Below are positions 47,474-56,651 of a DNA stretch of 64,000 nucleotides, piece by piece. The notes beneath the pieces are model-generated. The model saw only the letters and a program-made list of their open reading frames with translations. It ran no database searches and was not told the DNA's origin. Both the position numbers and the translations under genes were made by a program. The DNA comes from Lysobacteraceae bacterium CU05-9 (lineage in GTDB: Bacteria; Pseudomonadota; Gammaproteobacteria; Xanthomonadales; Xanthomonadaceae), in NCBI GenBank assembly GCA_007556525.1, contig SWJS01000005.1, positions 109,647 through 173,646 on the forward strand, in the 5' to 3' direction. How positions within the stretch are numbered: the stretch's first letter is position 1; the number at the start of each line of letters is the position of its first letter.

Positions 47474-47677
47474 ATGGGTAAAGGCGATCGCAAGACGGCC
47501 AAGGGCAAGCGCTACAATTCGAGCTACGGCAATGCCCGTAAGCAAGGTGGCGTGGCAGCGAAGTTGGCTGTGACCGAGAAGGTTGCCGTGGCGAAGAAGG
47601 CAACGAAGACGGCTGCGAAGTCGGTTGCCAAGAAGGCAACGAAGACAGTGGCGAAGAAGGCTGCTGACGCTGAGTAA
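47474..47677 (+). CDS. 30S ribosomal protein THX with Lys/Ala-rich tail
   Basis: 67 aa, very basic. Residues 1-25 (MGKGDRKTAKGKR, NSSYGNARKQGG) match the THX/Thx family that sits in the 30S head. The rest is a low-complexity Lys-Ala-Thr-Val tail with KKATKT repeats (AKKATKTAAKSVAKKATKT), similar to histone-H1-like bacterial tails. A strong RBS (TAGGAG) precedes the ATG. Single-gene unit ended by the terminator at 47702-47732. Confidence 0.88.
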   Translation: MGKGDRKTAKGKRYNSSYGNARKQGGVAAKLAVTEKVAVAKKATKTAAKSVAKKATKTVAKKAADAE

Positions 47678-47701
47678 GCGACCCAGTTGTTGCGTTACAG
47701 G

Positions 47702-47732
47702 AAACCCGCGATGTTTGGTCGCGGGTTTTTTT
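47702..47732 (+). terminator. terminator after the THX gene
   Basis: Perfect 10-bp stem AAACCCGCGA (47702-47711) and TCGCGGGTTT (47719-47728), 7-base loop, seven-T tract. It also faces the 3' end of the dipeptidase gene. Confidence 0.92.
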
Positions 47733-47737
47733 GTGGG

Positions 47738-48895
47738 TTAGGCTTTCTTCGCGGCGCGGACTTGTTTCCACATGCGGATGGTGTTTTCGCCGAGAATCTT
47801 GCGCAGTTGCGCATCGGTGAAGCCACGCTTCCTGAGCTCCGCGATGAGGTTTGGATAATCTGCGACGGTTTTCAGTCCATCCGGCAATGATTCGCCAACG
47901 CCGTCGAAGTCGCTGCCAATTCCAATGTGATCGATGCCAACGAGCTTCACGCCGTATTCAATGTGGTCGGCAACGGCTTTGTAAGATTCCTTGGGAGTGG
48001 GGTGGTCGTCGTCCCATTTTTTGTCGAACTCTTCTTCGGTCTGTGCAGGCTTCACACCGTTCGCGATGTCGCGCGCATGCTGATCCTTGAAGGCTTTCAA
48101 CGCGGTGAAATAATCCTGAGTATTCTTCGCCGCAATCGGATTGACAAAACCCGTCCCAAACGTCACCTGCACCACACCACCTTTCGCCGCAATCGCTTTG
48201 GCAATCTCGTCGCTGACGTTACGCTCAAATCCTGGCGTGAAATGACGGAACGAAGAGTGCGTTGCGATGACCGGCACGCTGCTGATTTTAATGGCTTCCA
48301 ATGCGGCGGCATCACTCAAGTGCGACACGTCGACCATCATGCCGCGACGATTCATCTCCGCAACAACTTCCCGGCCAAAAGGACTCAATCCATTCCACTT
48401 TTTTTCGATTGAATACGATGAGTCGCTGAGTCGGTTATTCGCGCTGTGCGCCAGTGTGATGTAGCTGACACCGCGATCTGAGAATTTCTTGAGCTTGCTG
48501 AGGTGATCACCGATGGGTGCGGCATTCTCCATGCCGAAGGCGAACATGATTTTGCCCTTGTTTTTGGCAATATCCTTCGGATCCTTCACGATCGCGAACT
48601 TGGTTGGGTGGCGATAAACCAACGCCTCCATCGCATCGATTTGACGGTCGGCGGATTGTTCTGCCGTATTCATTTCGTCGGATGTCGGTGAGGTGTAGAT
48701 GGACATGAAGGCGACGTCGAGACCGCCTTTCTTCGCAAGGGCATAGCTAAAATTACGCTTGTCCATCTCCTTGATGTCGAGCCATTGATTGGCTTGCAAC
48801 GATGGCGCATCAATGTGCGTGTCGACGATCAATGCTTGTTGCGCGAGTTGCGTCGGCGTCAGCGCCGCCATCAAAACTAGAGTGCCAAAAAACAT
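47738..48895 (-). CDS. membrane dipeptidase (peptidase M19)
   Basis: 385 aa from ATG 48895, chosen for the upstream AAGGAA and the signal-like N-terminus (MFFGTLVLMAALTPTQLA); ATG 48916 is an alternative overlapping hutI. Zinc dipeptidase of the renal-dipeptidase family. Metal-site boxes: VDTHIDAPS, the bridging Glu region FGMENAAPI, MMVDVSHLSD, IATHSSFRH and HIGIGSDFDGV. Probably periplasmic; it complements the S46 exopeptidases by splitting the dipeptides they release. Co-directional with hutI directly upstream. Confidence 0.9.
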   Translation of the reverse strand: MFFGTLVLMAALTPTQLAQQALIVDTHIDAPSLQANQWLDIKEMDKRNFSYALAKKGGLDVAFMSIYTSPTSDEMNTAEQSADRQIDAMEALVYRHPTKFAIVKDPKDIAKNKGKIMFAFGMENAAPIGDHLSKLKKFSDRGVSYITLAHSANNRLSDSSYSIEKKWNGLSPFGREVVAEMNRRGMMVDVSHLSDAAALEAIKISSVPVIATHSSFRHFTPGFERNVSDEIAKAIAAKGGVVQVTFGTGFVNPIAAKNTQDYFTALKAFKDQHARDIANGVKPAQTEEEFDKKWDDDHPTPKESYKAVADHIEYGVKLVGIDHIGIGSDFDGVGESLPDGLKTVADYPNLIAELRKRGFTDAQLRKILGENTIRMWKQVRAAKKA

Positions 48896-48912
48896 TCTCT
48901 GCGTTCCTTCAA

Positions 48913-50157
48913 TCAAATGAGTGGTGCTTGTTCGCGTCGATGCACTGAGCGACCGTTGATGTAAACGTCTTGCACGTAATCACCGCCGACCCAGTAGCTG
49001 AGTTGATCGGGGTGTTCGAGATTCCAATGGACGATGTCGGCTTTCATGCCTTGTTTCAAGGCGCCGCGGTCGTGTAACCCGAGTGCTGCAGCCGCGTTCA
49101 GTGTCGCACCTTGCAATGTCTCCAGCGGTGTCATCTTGAAGTGCGTCGTCGCAAGTTGCATCGCAAGCCTCAAAGACACCAGCGGTGATGTGCCGGGGTT
49201 GCAGTCGGTGGCGATGGCCATTTTGACGCCGTGTTTGCGCAACGCATCCATCGGAGGTTGCTTGGTTTCGCGCAAGACGTGATACGCGCCTGGCAGCAGG
49301 ACAGCGACGACATTGCTCTCCGCCATCTTCGCGACATCGTCGTCATTCGTGTATTCGATGTGGTCCGCGGACAAGCCTGCGTAATCGCTCACGATGCCTG
49401 CGCCACCGAGATCACTGAGTTGGTCGGCATGCAATTTCACCCTGATTCCAAGGCGTTTCGCTTCATCAAACACCTTGCGCGTTTGCTCCGGACTGAATCC
49501 AATCCCTTCACAAAAAGCATCCACCGCATCCACCAACCCTTCTTCGTGCAGCGGCTTGAGCCATTCGATGACTTGATCAATGTAGCCATCCGCATCATCG
49601 TTGAATTCAGCGGGCAGGGCATGCGCTCCGAGATAGGTGGTATGCACATCCTGTCCAGTCAATGCACCTATTTGGCGCGCGATACGGAGCATCTTGCGCT
49701 CATTCTCAAAATCCAATCCATATCCCGACTTGATCTCCACCGTCGTCACACCATCGTGCAGCAGGTTCAACGCGCGTGGCATCGACGCAGCCAACAACTC
49801 GTCATCACTCGCCGTCCTTGTCGCGCGCACCGTCGACAAGATGCCACCGCCAGCCTTCGCGATATCTTCATACGAAGCGCCTTCGAGACGCATCGCAAAT
49901 TCCTTCGCACGATCTCCCGCAAAAACCAAATGCGTATGGCAATCCACCAAACCTGGCGTCACGATGCCCTTGCGATAGCTCACGTGCTCCGCCAGCGCGT
50001 CAGGTTCTCCGTCTAAGTCCGCTGCCGCACCCACAAACGTGATGACTCCGTCGTGCATGCCCAGCGCGCCATTTTCGATCAACCCATAACCGTTGTCGGT
50101 CATCGTCACCAGCGCAGGGCCGATGATGAGTTCATCCCATTTTTGATTTGCAGTCAT
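48913..50157 (-). CDS. hutI: imidazolonepropionase
   Basis: 414 aa amidohydrolase, third step of histidine degradation (imidazolone propionate to formiminoglutamate). Metal box PGLVDCHTHLVFAGDRAKEF (about residues 68-87), further ligands in KLHADQLSDLGG and IATDCNPGTSP. Normal length. Divergent from hutF with only 37 bases between the starts. Confidence 0.95.
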   Translation of the reverse strand: MTANQKWDELIIGPALVTMTDNGYGLIENGALGMHDGVITFVGAAADLDGEPDALAEHVSYRKGIVTPGLVDCHTHLVFAGDRAKEFAMRLEGASYEDIAKAGGGILSTVRATRTASDDELLAASMPRALNLLHDGVTTVEIKSGYGLDFENERKMLRIARQIGALTGQDVHTTYLGAHALPAEFNDDADGYIDQVIEWLKPLHEEGLVDAVDAFCEGIGFSPEQTRKVFDEAKRLGIRVKLHADQLSDLGGAGIVSDYAGLSADHIEYTNDDDVAKMAESNVVAVLLPGAYHVLRETKQPPMDALRKHGVKMAIATDCNPGTSPLVSLRLAMQLATTHFKMTPLETLQGATLNAAAALGLHDRGALKQGMKADIVHWNLEHPDQLSYWVGGDYVQDVYINGRSVHRREQAPLI

Positions 50158-50194
50158 GACTCGATTCTAATGCGAGAACAGGCGACAATGAAGC

Positions 50195-51406
50195 ATGAGC
50201 GAATTTCAGTTGCGTGGCATCCCGAATCTTCACTCCCATGCGTTCCAGCGTGCAATGGCCGGAATGGCGGAGAAGCGTCTGCATCCGACGGATTCTTTTT
50301 GGACCTGGCGCGAAACCATGTATGACATGGCGCAGCGTTTCACACCCGACGATCTCTACGCCGTCGCGCGCTTGCTCTACATGGAAATGCTCAAGGCCGG
50401 CTACACGACGGTGTGCGAGTTCCATTATGTGCATCACGATGTGGACGGTTCGCCGTACTCGCCATCCACCGCGATGTCCGATGCGTTGATCGCCGCCGCA
50501 GAATCGACCGGTATCGCGTTGACGTTGTTGCCGGTTTTGTACATGACGTCGCATCTCGACGGTGCGCCTTTGTTAGATAAGCAAAAACGCTTCGGCCACA
50601 CCCTCGACACCTATCTCTACGATTGGGAGTTGCTGAGCGCCAAGCAATCGGACACGATGCGTTTGGGTTGTGCGTTCCATTCGCTGCGTGCCGTTCCTTT
50701 GGAAGCGATGTCTTTCATTGTTGATGAGTTGCCGCGCGCTGCACCGTTGCACATCCATATCGCCGAACAGTTGGCAGAAGTCGATGAGTGTTTGCGTTTG
50801 CGTGGTGCGCGTCCGGTTGATTGGTTGTACGACAACTTCGATGTCAATGATCGTTGGTCGTTGGTGCATGCGACGCATTTGACTGCTGGCGAAATTTCGC
50901 GTGTTGCCGTGTCCGGTGCGTGTGTGGTGATTTGTCCGACGACGGAGGCGAATTTGGGAGACGGTGTGTTTCCTGCATCCGAATACATCGCCGCTGGTGG
51001 TCTTTGGGGCATCGGATCCGATTCGCACATCTCGGTATCGCCCGTCGAAGAACTGCGTTGGTTGGAATATGCGCAACGCTTGACCGCGCATCAACGCACG
51101 GTGTTGGCATCGTCGTCGGTTGAATCGGTCGCGGATAATTTGCTGAGTGGTATCGCCGCATCCGCGTCGACGTCGACTGGATATTCGGAGTCAGAACTCG
51201 CGACGCATGTGTTGGAGCTGGATTCGCGCGCGGCGCCGTTGATCGGCGCTTCGGCGGACGACTTTACGAGCCGGTTTGTGTTCTCAGGCAATGTGCCGTT
51301 GGTGCGCAATGTGCGGATTGGTGATCGCGTCGTTTTGGCGGATGGACGTCATGCGTTGGAAGAGGAAATCCTGCGGGATTATTCCGACGTTGTATCAAGG
51401 CTTTAA
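50195..51406 (+). CDS. hutF: formimidoylglutamate deiminase HutF, N-terminally short
   Basis: 403 aa. Amidohydrolase converting formiminoglutamate to formylglutamate. The protein starts almost at the metal box (GIPNLHSHAFQRAMAGMAEK), whereas HutF proteins normally have some 45-55 residues before it that form half of a beta-sandwich. An in-frame TGA at 50189-50191 excludes an upstream start. The rest is intact: DSFWTWRETMYD, EFHYVHHD, HIHIAEQ, HATHLT, GIGSDSHISVSP and the C-terminal strand region. It may be active, weakened, or recently damaged. Confidence 0.9.
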   Translation: MSEFQLRGIPNLHSHAFQRAMAGMAEKRLHPTDSFWTWRETMYDMAQRFTPDDLYAVARLLYMEMLKAGYTTVCEFHYVHHDVDGSPYSPSTAMSDALIAAAESTGIALTLLPVLYMTSHLDGAPLLDKQKRFGHTLDTYLYDWELLSAKQSDTMRLGCAFHSLRAVPLEAMSFIVDELPRAAPLHIHIAEQLAEVDECLRLRGARPVDWLYDNFDVNDRWSLVHATHLTAGEISRVAVSGACVVICPTTEANLGDGVFPASEYIAAGGLWGIGSDSHISVSPVEELRWLEYAQRLTAHQRTVLASSSVESVADNLLSGIAASASTSTGYSESELATHVLELDSRAAPLIGASADDFTSRFVFSGNVPLVRNVRIGDRVVLADGRHALEEEILRDYSDVVSRL

Positions 51407-51408
51407 GC

Positions 51409-51444
51409 CTGTCACAAATGTCACAATTGTCACAAATGTGACAG
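51409..51444. repeat. TGTCACAA tandem/palindrome after hutF
   Basis: CTGTCACA (51409-51416) and TGTGACAG (51437-51444) form an 8-base inverted repeat enclosing 9-base direct repeats of TGTCACAAW (three units). The same TGTCACAA core occurs in the purK-sodB gap (12737-12771) and after marC (15221-15240, TTGTGA...TCACAA). Confidence 0.65.
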
Positions 51445-51447
51445 CCG

Positions 51448-51476
51448 AAAAAAATCCCGCATCTCAGCGGGATTTT
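51448..51476. terminator. bidirectional terminator between hutF and the NPP gene
   Basis: Stem AAAATCCCGC (51451-51460) and GCGGGATTTT (51467-51476) with a 6-base loop; A-run on the left and T-run on the right allow function on both strands for the convergent genes. Confidence 0.85.
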
Positions 51477-51481
51477 CGTCA

Positions 51482-52702
51482 TTACTTCAACGCGCCACGC
51501 AGCGAGTCGATTGAGCCGTCGCGTTTCTCAGCAGGTAAGCCGAGCAGCTGACGCAACAGTGGGTATACGTCCACGTTGTCGAATGCGGGAATGACAGTGC
51601 CGCTGCGGAAGTCGGGACCCACGGCGATGAACATCGCGTGCATTTCTGGCGACGCTGGGTCAAAACCATGCGAGCCTCGCGTGACGCCACCTTCGATGCG
51701 TTTCGCCATCGATTCACGGGTCACCGCGTCCCAACCGGTTTCCATCAAGCAGACAATCGCAGGAATGCGTGGCGACGTGCCGTAGTGGAAACGTGCGGGC
51801 AACGAACCCTTATCCCAGCACTCATAATGATCGTGCTTGCCGAGTAACTTCGCGCGGGCTTGCGATTCAAAACCGGCGTTCGGCGCAAAAGTAACAACTT
51901 GGCCGATCGTGATTGCCTTCGCCCATTCGCGCGAGACCATGTCATCAACGACGACACCATGAGTCGGTGGAACCGGAGCCATACCGTGATCGGAAACGAT
52001 GATCACGTCGGTGTAGGCGAGGGAGCCGTTGGAACTCATTTTGGCAAACAGATCGCCAATCGAAGCATCGACGCGTTTGATTTCTGAGATTGTTTTGTCA
52101 GAAAACGGACCCGAAGAGTGTGCCTCATGATCAACATAATCAAAATACAAGGTGGCAAAACGTGGACGCTTACCCATCGGCTCTTGCAACCAGGCGACGA
52201 CGGTATTGACCCGATCTTCATAGGGATATTTTTCGTCCCATGCGCGCCACTCAGATGGATGCTTCGCTTCGCTGCCTGGCCAGAACATCGACGCGCTCTT
52301 CATTCCTGCGGCTTCAGCGGCAACCCAGATTGGTTCGCCAATCCACCACTTGATGTTACTCACCGCTTCACGATTCCCGAGCGAAAAAGGACCGAGCTCA
52401 GCATCGCTCATCGTGTTGTGCACGATACCGTGGTGATCCGGACGCAAGCCAGTGACGATCGTGTAATGGTTCGGGAACGTCAGCGTTGGGAACGACGGAT
52501 TCATCCACTCCGCTCGAACACCATCGGACGCGATGCGATCGAGGTTGGGCGTGTTGCCCCTCCCCAGATAGTCCGGACGGAAGCCATCAATGGAGACCAG
52601 CAGCACAGAGCGCTGTGCGGACGGCGCGGGCGCGACCGTCGCGCATGAGGAGACGAAGAAAACGAAAAGGGAGAGGAAAGCAGCGCGGATGATTGATTTC
52701 AT
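51482..52702 (-). CDS. nucleotide pyrophosphatase/phosphodiesterase (NPP), lipoprotein
   Basis: 406 aa of the alkaline-phosphatase superfamily. Lipoprotein signal (LSLFVFFVSSCATVAP). Two-zinc active site: Asp in LVSIDGFRPDYL, nucleophile Thr in PTLTFPNHYTIVTG, YVDHEAHSSG, VSDHGM and RGSHGFDP. This is the arrangement of the well-studied Xanthomonas NPP, which hydrolyses phosphodiesters of nucleotides. Likely outer-membrane or periplasmic-side anchored. It lies within the hut region but has no obvious link to histidine use. Confidence 0.92.
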   Translation of the reverse strand: MKSIIRAAFLSLFVFFVSSCATVAPAPSAQRSVLLVSIDGFRPDYLGRGNTPNLDRIASDGVRAEWMNPSFPTLTFPNHYTIVTGLRPDHHGIVHNTMSDAELGPFSLGNREAVSNIKWWIGEPIWVAAEAAGMKSASMFWPGSEAKHPSEWRAWDEKYPYEDRVNTVVAWLQEPMGKRPRFATLYFDYVDHEAHSSGPFSDKTISEIKRVDASIGDLFAKMSSNGSLAYTDVIIVSDHGMAPVPPTHGVVVDDMVSREWAKAITIGQVVTFAPNAGFESQARAKLLGKHDHYECWDKGSLPARFHYGTSPRIPAIVCLMETGWDAVTRESMAKRIEGGVTRGSHGFDPASPEMHAMFIAVGPDFRSGTVIPAFDNVDVYPLLRQLLGLPAEKRDGSIDSLRGALK

Positions 52703-52805
52703 AACCTTCGATTTTAGCGATTAATTGCGAAAAATTTGAGCCCACGAGCGGAAAACGGCAAAATAGACGGATTGCGAAATTACCTCGCGCTTTCCTGAGA
52801 GAGTC

Positions 52806-54473
52806 ATGTCGACACGGACCGATCCAACCCGCGTGATCCGCGCCCCCCGCGGACCTGAACTGAACTGCCAATCGTGGCTCACCGAAGCCCCGTACCGCAT
52901 GCTCCAGAACAACCTGGATCCCGATGTCGCGGAAAATCCGCAATCGCTCGTCGTCTACGGCGGAATCGGAAGGGCCGCGCGTGACTGGGAATCGTACGAC
53001 ACCATTCTTGAGTGCCTCGAAGGACTCACCGATGAGCAGACGTTGCTCGTGCAGTCGGGGAAGCCGGTGGGAATTTTTCCGACGCATAAAGATGCGCCGC
53101 GTGTTTTGATCGCGAATTCCAACCTCGTTCCGCATTGGGCGAATTGGGAACACTTCAATGAACTCGACCAAAAAGGCCTCATGATGTATGGCCAGATGAC
53201 CGCGGGTTCGTGGATTTACATCGGCTCGCAAGGCATCGTGCAGGGCACCTACGAAACCTTCGTCGAAATGGGTCGCCAACATTACAACGGTGATTTGACG
53301 GGCAAGTGGATTCTCACGGCGGGTCTCGGTGGCATGGGTGGTGCACAACCTCTCGCGGCGACGTTGGCGGGCGCGTGTTCGTTGAACATTGAATGTCAGC
53401 AAAAATCCATCGACATGCGTCTGCGCACCGGTTACGTGGATGAGCAAGCCGATTCATTGGATGACGCCCTCGCGCGCATTGAGAAATACACCAAGGCCGG
53501 CGAAGCGAAATCGATTGCGTTGCTGGGGAATGCGGCGGAGATTTTGCCCGAGATGGTTCGTCGTGGCGTGCGTCCCGATGCCGTCACCGATCAAACATCC
53601 GCGCACGATCCCGTGCATGGTTACCTACCGATTGGTTGGACGGTTGAAGAATGGGAAGCGAAGCAGGCTGCGTCTCCTGATGAAGTCCGCGACGCCGCCA
53701 AGCAATCCATGAAGGTGCATGTCGAAGCGATGCTCGCGTTTCAAGCGCAGGGCATTCCGACGTTTGATTACGGCAACAACATCCGTCAGATGGCGTTCGA
53801 TGTGGGCTGTGCGAATGCGTTTGATTTCCCGGGTTTTGTGCCGGCATACGTGCGTCCGCTGTTCTGCCGCGGCGTCGGTCCATTCCGTTGGGTCGCGTTG
53901 AGCGGTGATCCGGAAGATATTTACAAAACTGACGCCAAGGTCAAGGAAATCATCGCTGACGACCCGCATCTGCATCGTTGGTTGGACATGGCGCGCGAAC
54001 GCATTCAATTCCAGGGTTTGCCGGCGCGCATTTGTTGGGTTGGTCTTGGCTTGCGTCACAAGCTTGGTCTGGCCTTCAATGAAATGGTTCGCAATGGCGA
54101 GCTGAAAGCACCGATTGTCATTGGCCGTGATCACCTGGACAGTGGTTCCGTGGCATCACCAAACCGCGAAACGGAAGCGATGAAGGACGGCACTGACGCT
54201 GTGAGCGATTGGCCATTGTTGAACGCGATGTTGAACGTCGCCGGTGGCGCCACTTGGGTTTCGTTGCATCACGGTGGTGGCGTTGGCATGGGTTACAGCC
54301 AACACTCCGGCGTCGTGATTGTTTGTGACGGTTCCGAAGATGCGGACAAGCGTATCGCTCGCGTGCTGTGGAACGATCCAGGCACGGGTGTCATGCGTCA
54401 CGCGGATGCGGGCTACGACATCGCGATCGAATGCGCACGTGAGCAGGGTCTCGACCTGCCGATGATAGACTGA
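52806..54473 (+). CDS. hutU: urocanate hydratase
   Basis: 555 aa NAD-dependent urocanase, second step of histidine degradation. Conserved N-terminus [51 protein letters not shown] (nucleotide site) and [20 protein letters not shown]. Full length. Divergent from the NPP gene; a TTGAGC...CAAAAT promoter-like pair lies in the gap (about 52735-52765). hutH is not in the window. Confidence 0.96.
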   Translation: MSTRTDPTRVIRAPRGPELNCQSWLTEAPYRMLQNNLDPDVAENPQSLVVYGGIGRAARDWESYDTILECLEGLTDEQTLLVQSGKPVGIFPTHKDAPRVLIANSNLVPHWANWEHFNELDQKGLMMYGQMTAGSWIYIGSQGIVQGTYETFVEMGRQHYNGDLTGKWILTAGLGGMGGAQPLAATLAGACSLNIECQQKSIDMRLRTGYVDEQADSLDDALARIEKYTKAGEAKSIALLGNAAEILPEMVRRGVRPDAVTDQTSAHDPVHGYLPIGWTVEEWEAKQAASPDEVRDAAKQSMKVHVEAMLAFQAQGIPTFDYGNNIRQMAFDVGCANAFDFPGFVPAYVRPLFCRGVGPFRWVALSGDPEDIYKTDAKVKEIIADDPHLHRWLDMARERIQFQGLPARICWVGLGLRHKLGLAFNEMVRNGELKAPIVIGRDHLDSGSVASPNRETEAMKDGTDAVSDWPLLNAMLNVAGGATWVSLHHGGGVGMGYSQHSGVVIVCDGSEDADKRIARVLWNDPGTGVMRHADAGYDIAIECAREQGLDLPMID

Positions 54474-54479
54474 AAATTA

Positions 54480-55265
54480 GTGGATTACGTTCACTCCCGC
54501 GCAAATCCCGTCGTCAAGCATTTAATTAAGCTGGCGACGCAGCGCCGTGAACGTTTGCGTTCGAAGCAGTCCGTTTTAGTCGGAACGCATTTGATTGAAA
54601 GTGCGTTGGATCATGCGTTTACGCTGCAGCATGTGTTTGTTCGCGATGGATCGTCGCAACACAATGAAGTCGCCACGTTGATCGAGCGGTGCGAAGCACA
54701 ACGCATTCGCATGACCACGCTGAGCGGTGAGTTGTTCGATGCTATTGAACAGATGCCTTCGCACACCGGTATTCTCGCGTTGTTTGAGTTTCCGCACGTG
54801 GAAGACTTCAATGCGACGCGTGGTGCGGTGTTGATTGAGAACGTGCAGGATCCAGGTAACGTCGGGTCTATTCTACGCACGTGTGCGGCGTCGACAGTGG
54901 AGCAGGTGTGGTTGAGTAAAGGTTGTGCCGACGTGTGGTCCCCGAAGGTGTTGCGGGCGGCGATGGGGGCGCATTTTTTGCTGGACATCATTGAGAATGT
55001 TGAGCTCGATGCATTGCCTGACGTCTCTATCGCTGTGACGTCGCTCGGTGATCGCTCCAAATCGTTGTATGACGTGAAGTTCGAACGTGATCTCGTGTTG
55101 GCGTTCGGCGCGGAAGGTGCGGGAGCATCCGATGAGTTGCTCGCGCGTGCGTCGCATCCGTTGCACATCCCGATGAGCGGACGTGTTGAATCCTTGAATG
55201 TTGCGGCTGCGGCGGCAATTTGTATTTTTGAACGTGAGCGCCAGTTGCTGGCGAGCGCAGAGTAA
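54480..55265 (+). CDS. SpoU-class rRNA 2'-O-methyltransferase (TrmH family)
   Basis: 261 aa from a GTG start at 54480. N-terminal substrate-binding domain (KSVLVGTHLIESAL, VFVRDG), then the SPOUT fold with motif 1 ENVQDPGNVGSILRTCAA, motif 2 LVLAFGAEGAGASDEL and motif 3 IPMSGRVESLNVAAAAAI. These define TrmH/RlmB-like enzymes that methylate ribose in rRNA or tRNA. The exact target cannot be told. Six bases separate it from dbpA, another rRNA-directed protein, and six from hutU. Confidence 0.9.
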   Translation: MDYVHSRANPVVKHLIKLATQRRERLRSKQSVLVGTHLIESALDHAFTLQHVFVRDGSSQHNEVATLIERCEAQRIRMTTLSGELFDAIEQMPSHTGILALFEFPHVEDFNATRGAVLIENVQDPGNVGSILRTCAASTVEQVWLSKGCADVWSPKVLRAAMGAHFLLDIIENVELDALPDVSIAVTSLGDRSKSLYDVKFERDLVLAFGAEGAGASDELLARASHPLHIPMSGRVESLNVAAAAAICIFERERQLLASAE

Positions 55266-55271
55266 ACCACC

Positions 55272-56651
55272 ATGACGCAATTTGCCGAATTTGATCTTCC
55301 AGCCGAACTGTTGGAAGCGGTCACGCAATCCGGTTACAAGGAGCTCACGCCGATTCAGCGCGAGACGATGCCGGCGATCCTCGAAGGTCGCGACGTGTTG
55401 GCGTTGGCGCCGACAGGCTCTGGCAAAACTGCCGCTTTTTCCCTGGGTTTGCTGAAAGAAATCGATCTCGGGCTCGTGCAGACACAAGCGTTGGTTTTGT
55501 GTCCGACCCGCGAACTGGCAGATCAAGTCGCCGGTCAAATCCGCAAGCTTGGTTCGCGTTTGCCGAATTTGAAAGTCTCCGTGCTGACTGGTGGCATGCC
55601 ATTAGGTCCGCAGATCGCTTCATTGAAAGTGCATGATCCGCATGTCGTTGTCGGCACACCGGGTCGCATCCAGGAGTTGTTGCGCAAAAAAATCCTCCAC
55701 ATTCGTTCGCTCAAAGTCCTCGTGCTCGACGAAGCCGATCGCATGTTGGATATGGGATTCACGGATCAAGTGACGGATATCTTGTCGCGCACTCCACCGA
55801 AGAAGCAGACCTTGATGTTCTCCGCTACGATGCCCGAAGCGGCGGAACACATCAGCAATCAATATTTGAATGATCCCCTGAAGGTGGATGCGCAATCGGA
55901 AGCGCAGCATGCGGACATTCGCACGCATTTTTATCGCGTGGGTGAATCGCATAAGCTGCAAGCACTCGCGCAGGTTCTGCATCACAAGGATCCGCAGGCG
56001 TGTGTGGTGTTTTGTAACACTCGCAAAATGTGCGACGACGTCCAGCATTACCTCGATCAAGTTGGCTTCAGCGCGCTTGCGTTGCATGGTGATTTCGAAC
56101 AACGTGATCGCGATGAAGTGTTGTTGCAGTTCGCGAATGAATCGGCAAACGTGTTGGTCGCCACCGACGTCGCTGCACGCGGCATCGACATCACGCACAT
56201 TGATTTGGTGATCAACTACGACGTGCCATTCGAGCCTGAGAGTTACGTGCACCGCATCGGACGCACTGGTCGTGCCGGAGCTAAGGGTGATGCGATTACG
56301 TTAGTCACCGAAGTCGATGGCGGTCGTGTCCAAAACATCGAAGACCACCTCGGCACTGCCGTCAAGCCCGAAGTGTTGCGCGTGACGATGAAGCCGACCG
56401 GCGTCAAGCATTACGCACCCATGCAAACGATCCGCATCGACGGTGGCAAAACCGACAAACTCAGACCCGGCGATCTCCTCGGCACACTGACAGGCGAGGG
56501 CGGTTTGAGCGCCAACGCCATCGGCAAAATCAACATCATGCCCACCAAATCCTACGTCGCCATCAAGCGCGGACAGGTCCAGGATGCGTTGAACTATCTG
56601 CGCAACGGCAAAATCAAAGGCAAGCGTTTCCGCGCGGGACTCCTCAAATAG
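55272..56651 (+). CDS. dbpA: ATP-dependent RNA helicase DbpA
   Basis: 459 aa DEAD-box helicase. Q motif and Walker A (LALAPTGSGKTAAFSLGLL), PTRELADQV, TPGRIQELL, VLDEADRMLDMGF, SAT, and HRIGRTGRAG are all present. The C-terminal DbpA RNA-binding domain (RRM-like, about residues 385-455: IRIDGGKTDKLRPGDLLGTL) directs it to hairpin 92 of 23S rRNA for 50S assembly (family knowledge). Its stop shares a base with the next start (TAGTG). Confidence 0.95.
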   Translation: MTQFAEFDLPAELLEAVTQSGYKELTPIQRETMPAILEGRDVLALAPTGSGKTAAFSLGLLKEIDLGLVQTQALVLCPTRELADQVAGQIRKLGSRLPNLKVSVLTGGMPLGPQIASLKVHDPHVVVGTPGRIQELLRKKILHIRSLKVLVLDEADRMLDMGFTDQVTDILSRTPPKKQTLMFSATMPEAAEHISNQYLNDPLKVDAQSEAQHADIRTHFYRVGESHKLQALAQVLHHKDPQACVVFCNTRKMCDDVQHYLDQVGFSALALHGDFEQRDRDEVLLQFANESANVLVATDVAARGIDITHIDLVINYDVPFEPESYVHRIGRTGRAGAKGDAITLVTEVDGGRVQNIEDHLGTAVKPEVLRVTMKPTGVKHYAPMQTIRIDGGKTDKLRPGDLLGTLTGEGGLSANAIGKINIMPTKSYVAIKRGQVQDALNYLRNGKIKGKRFRAGLLK

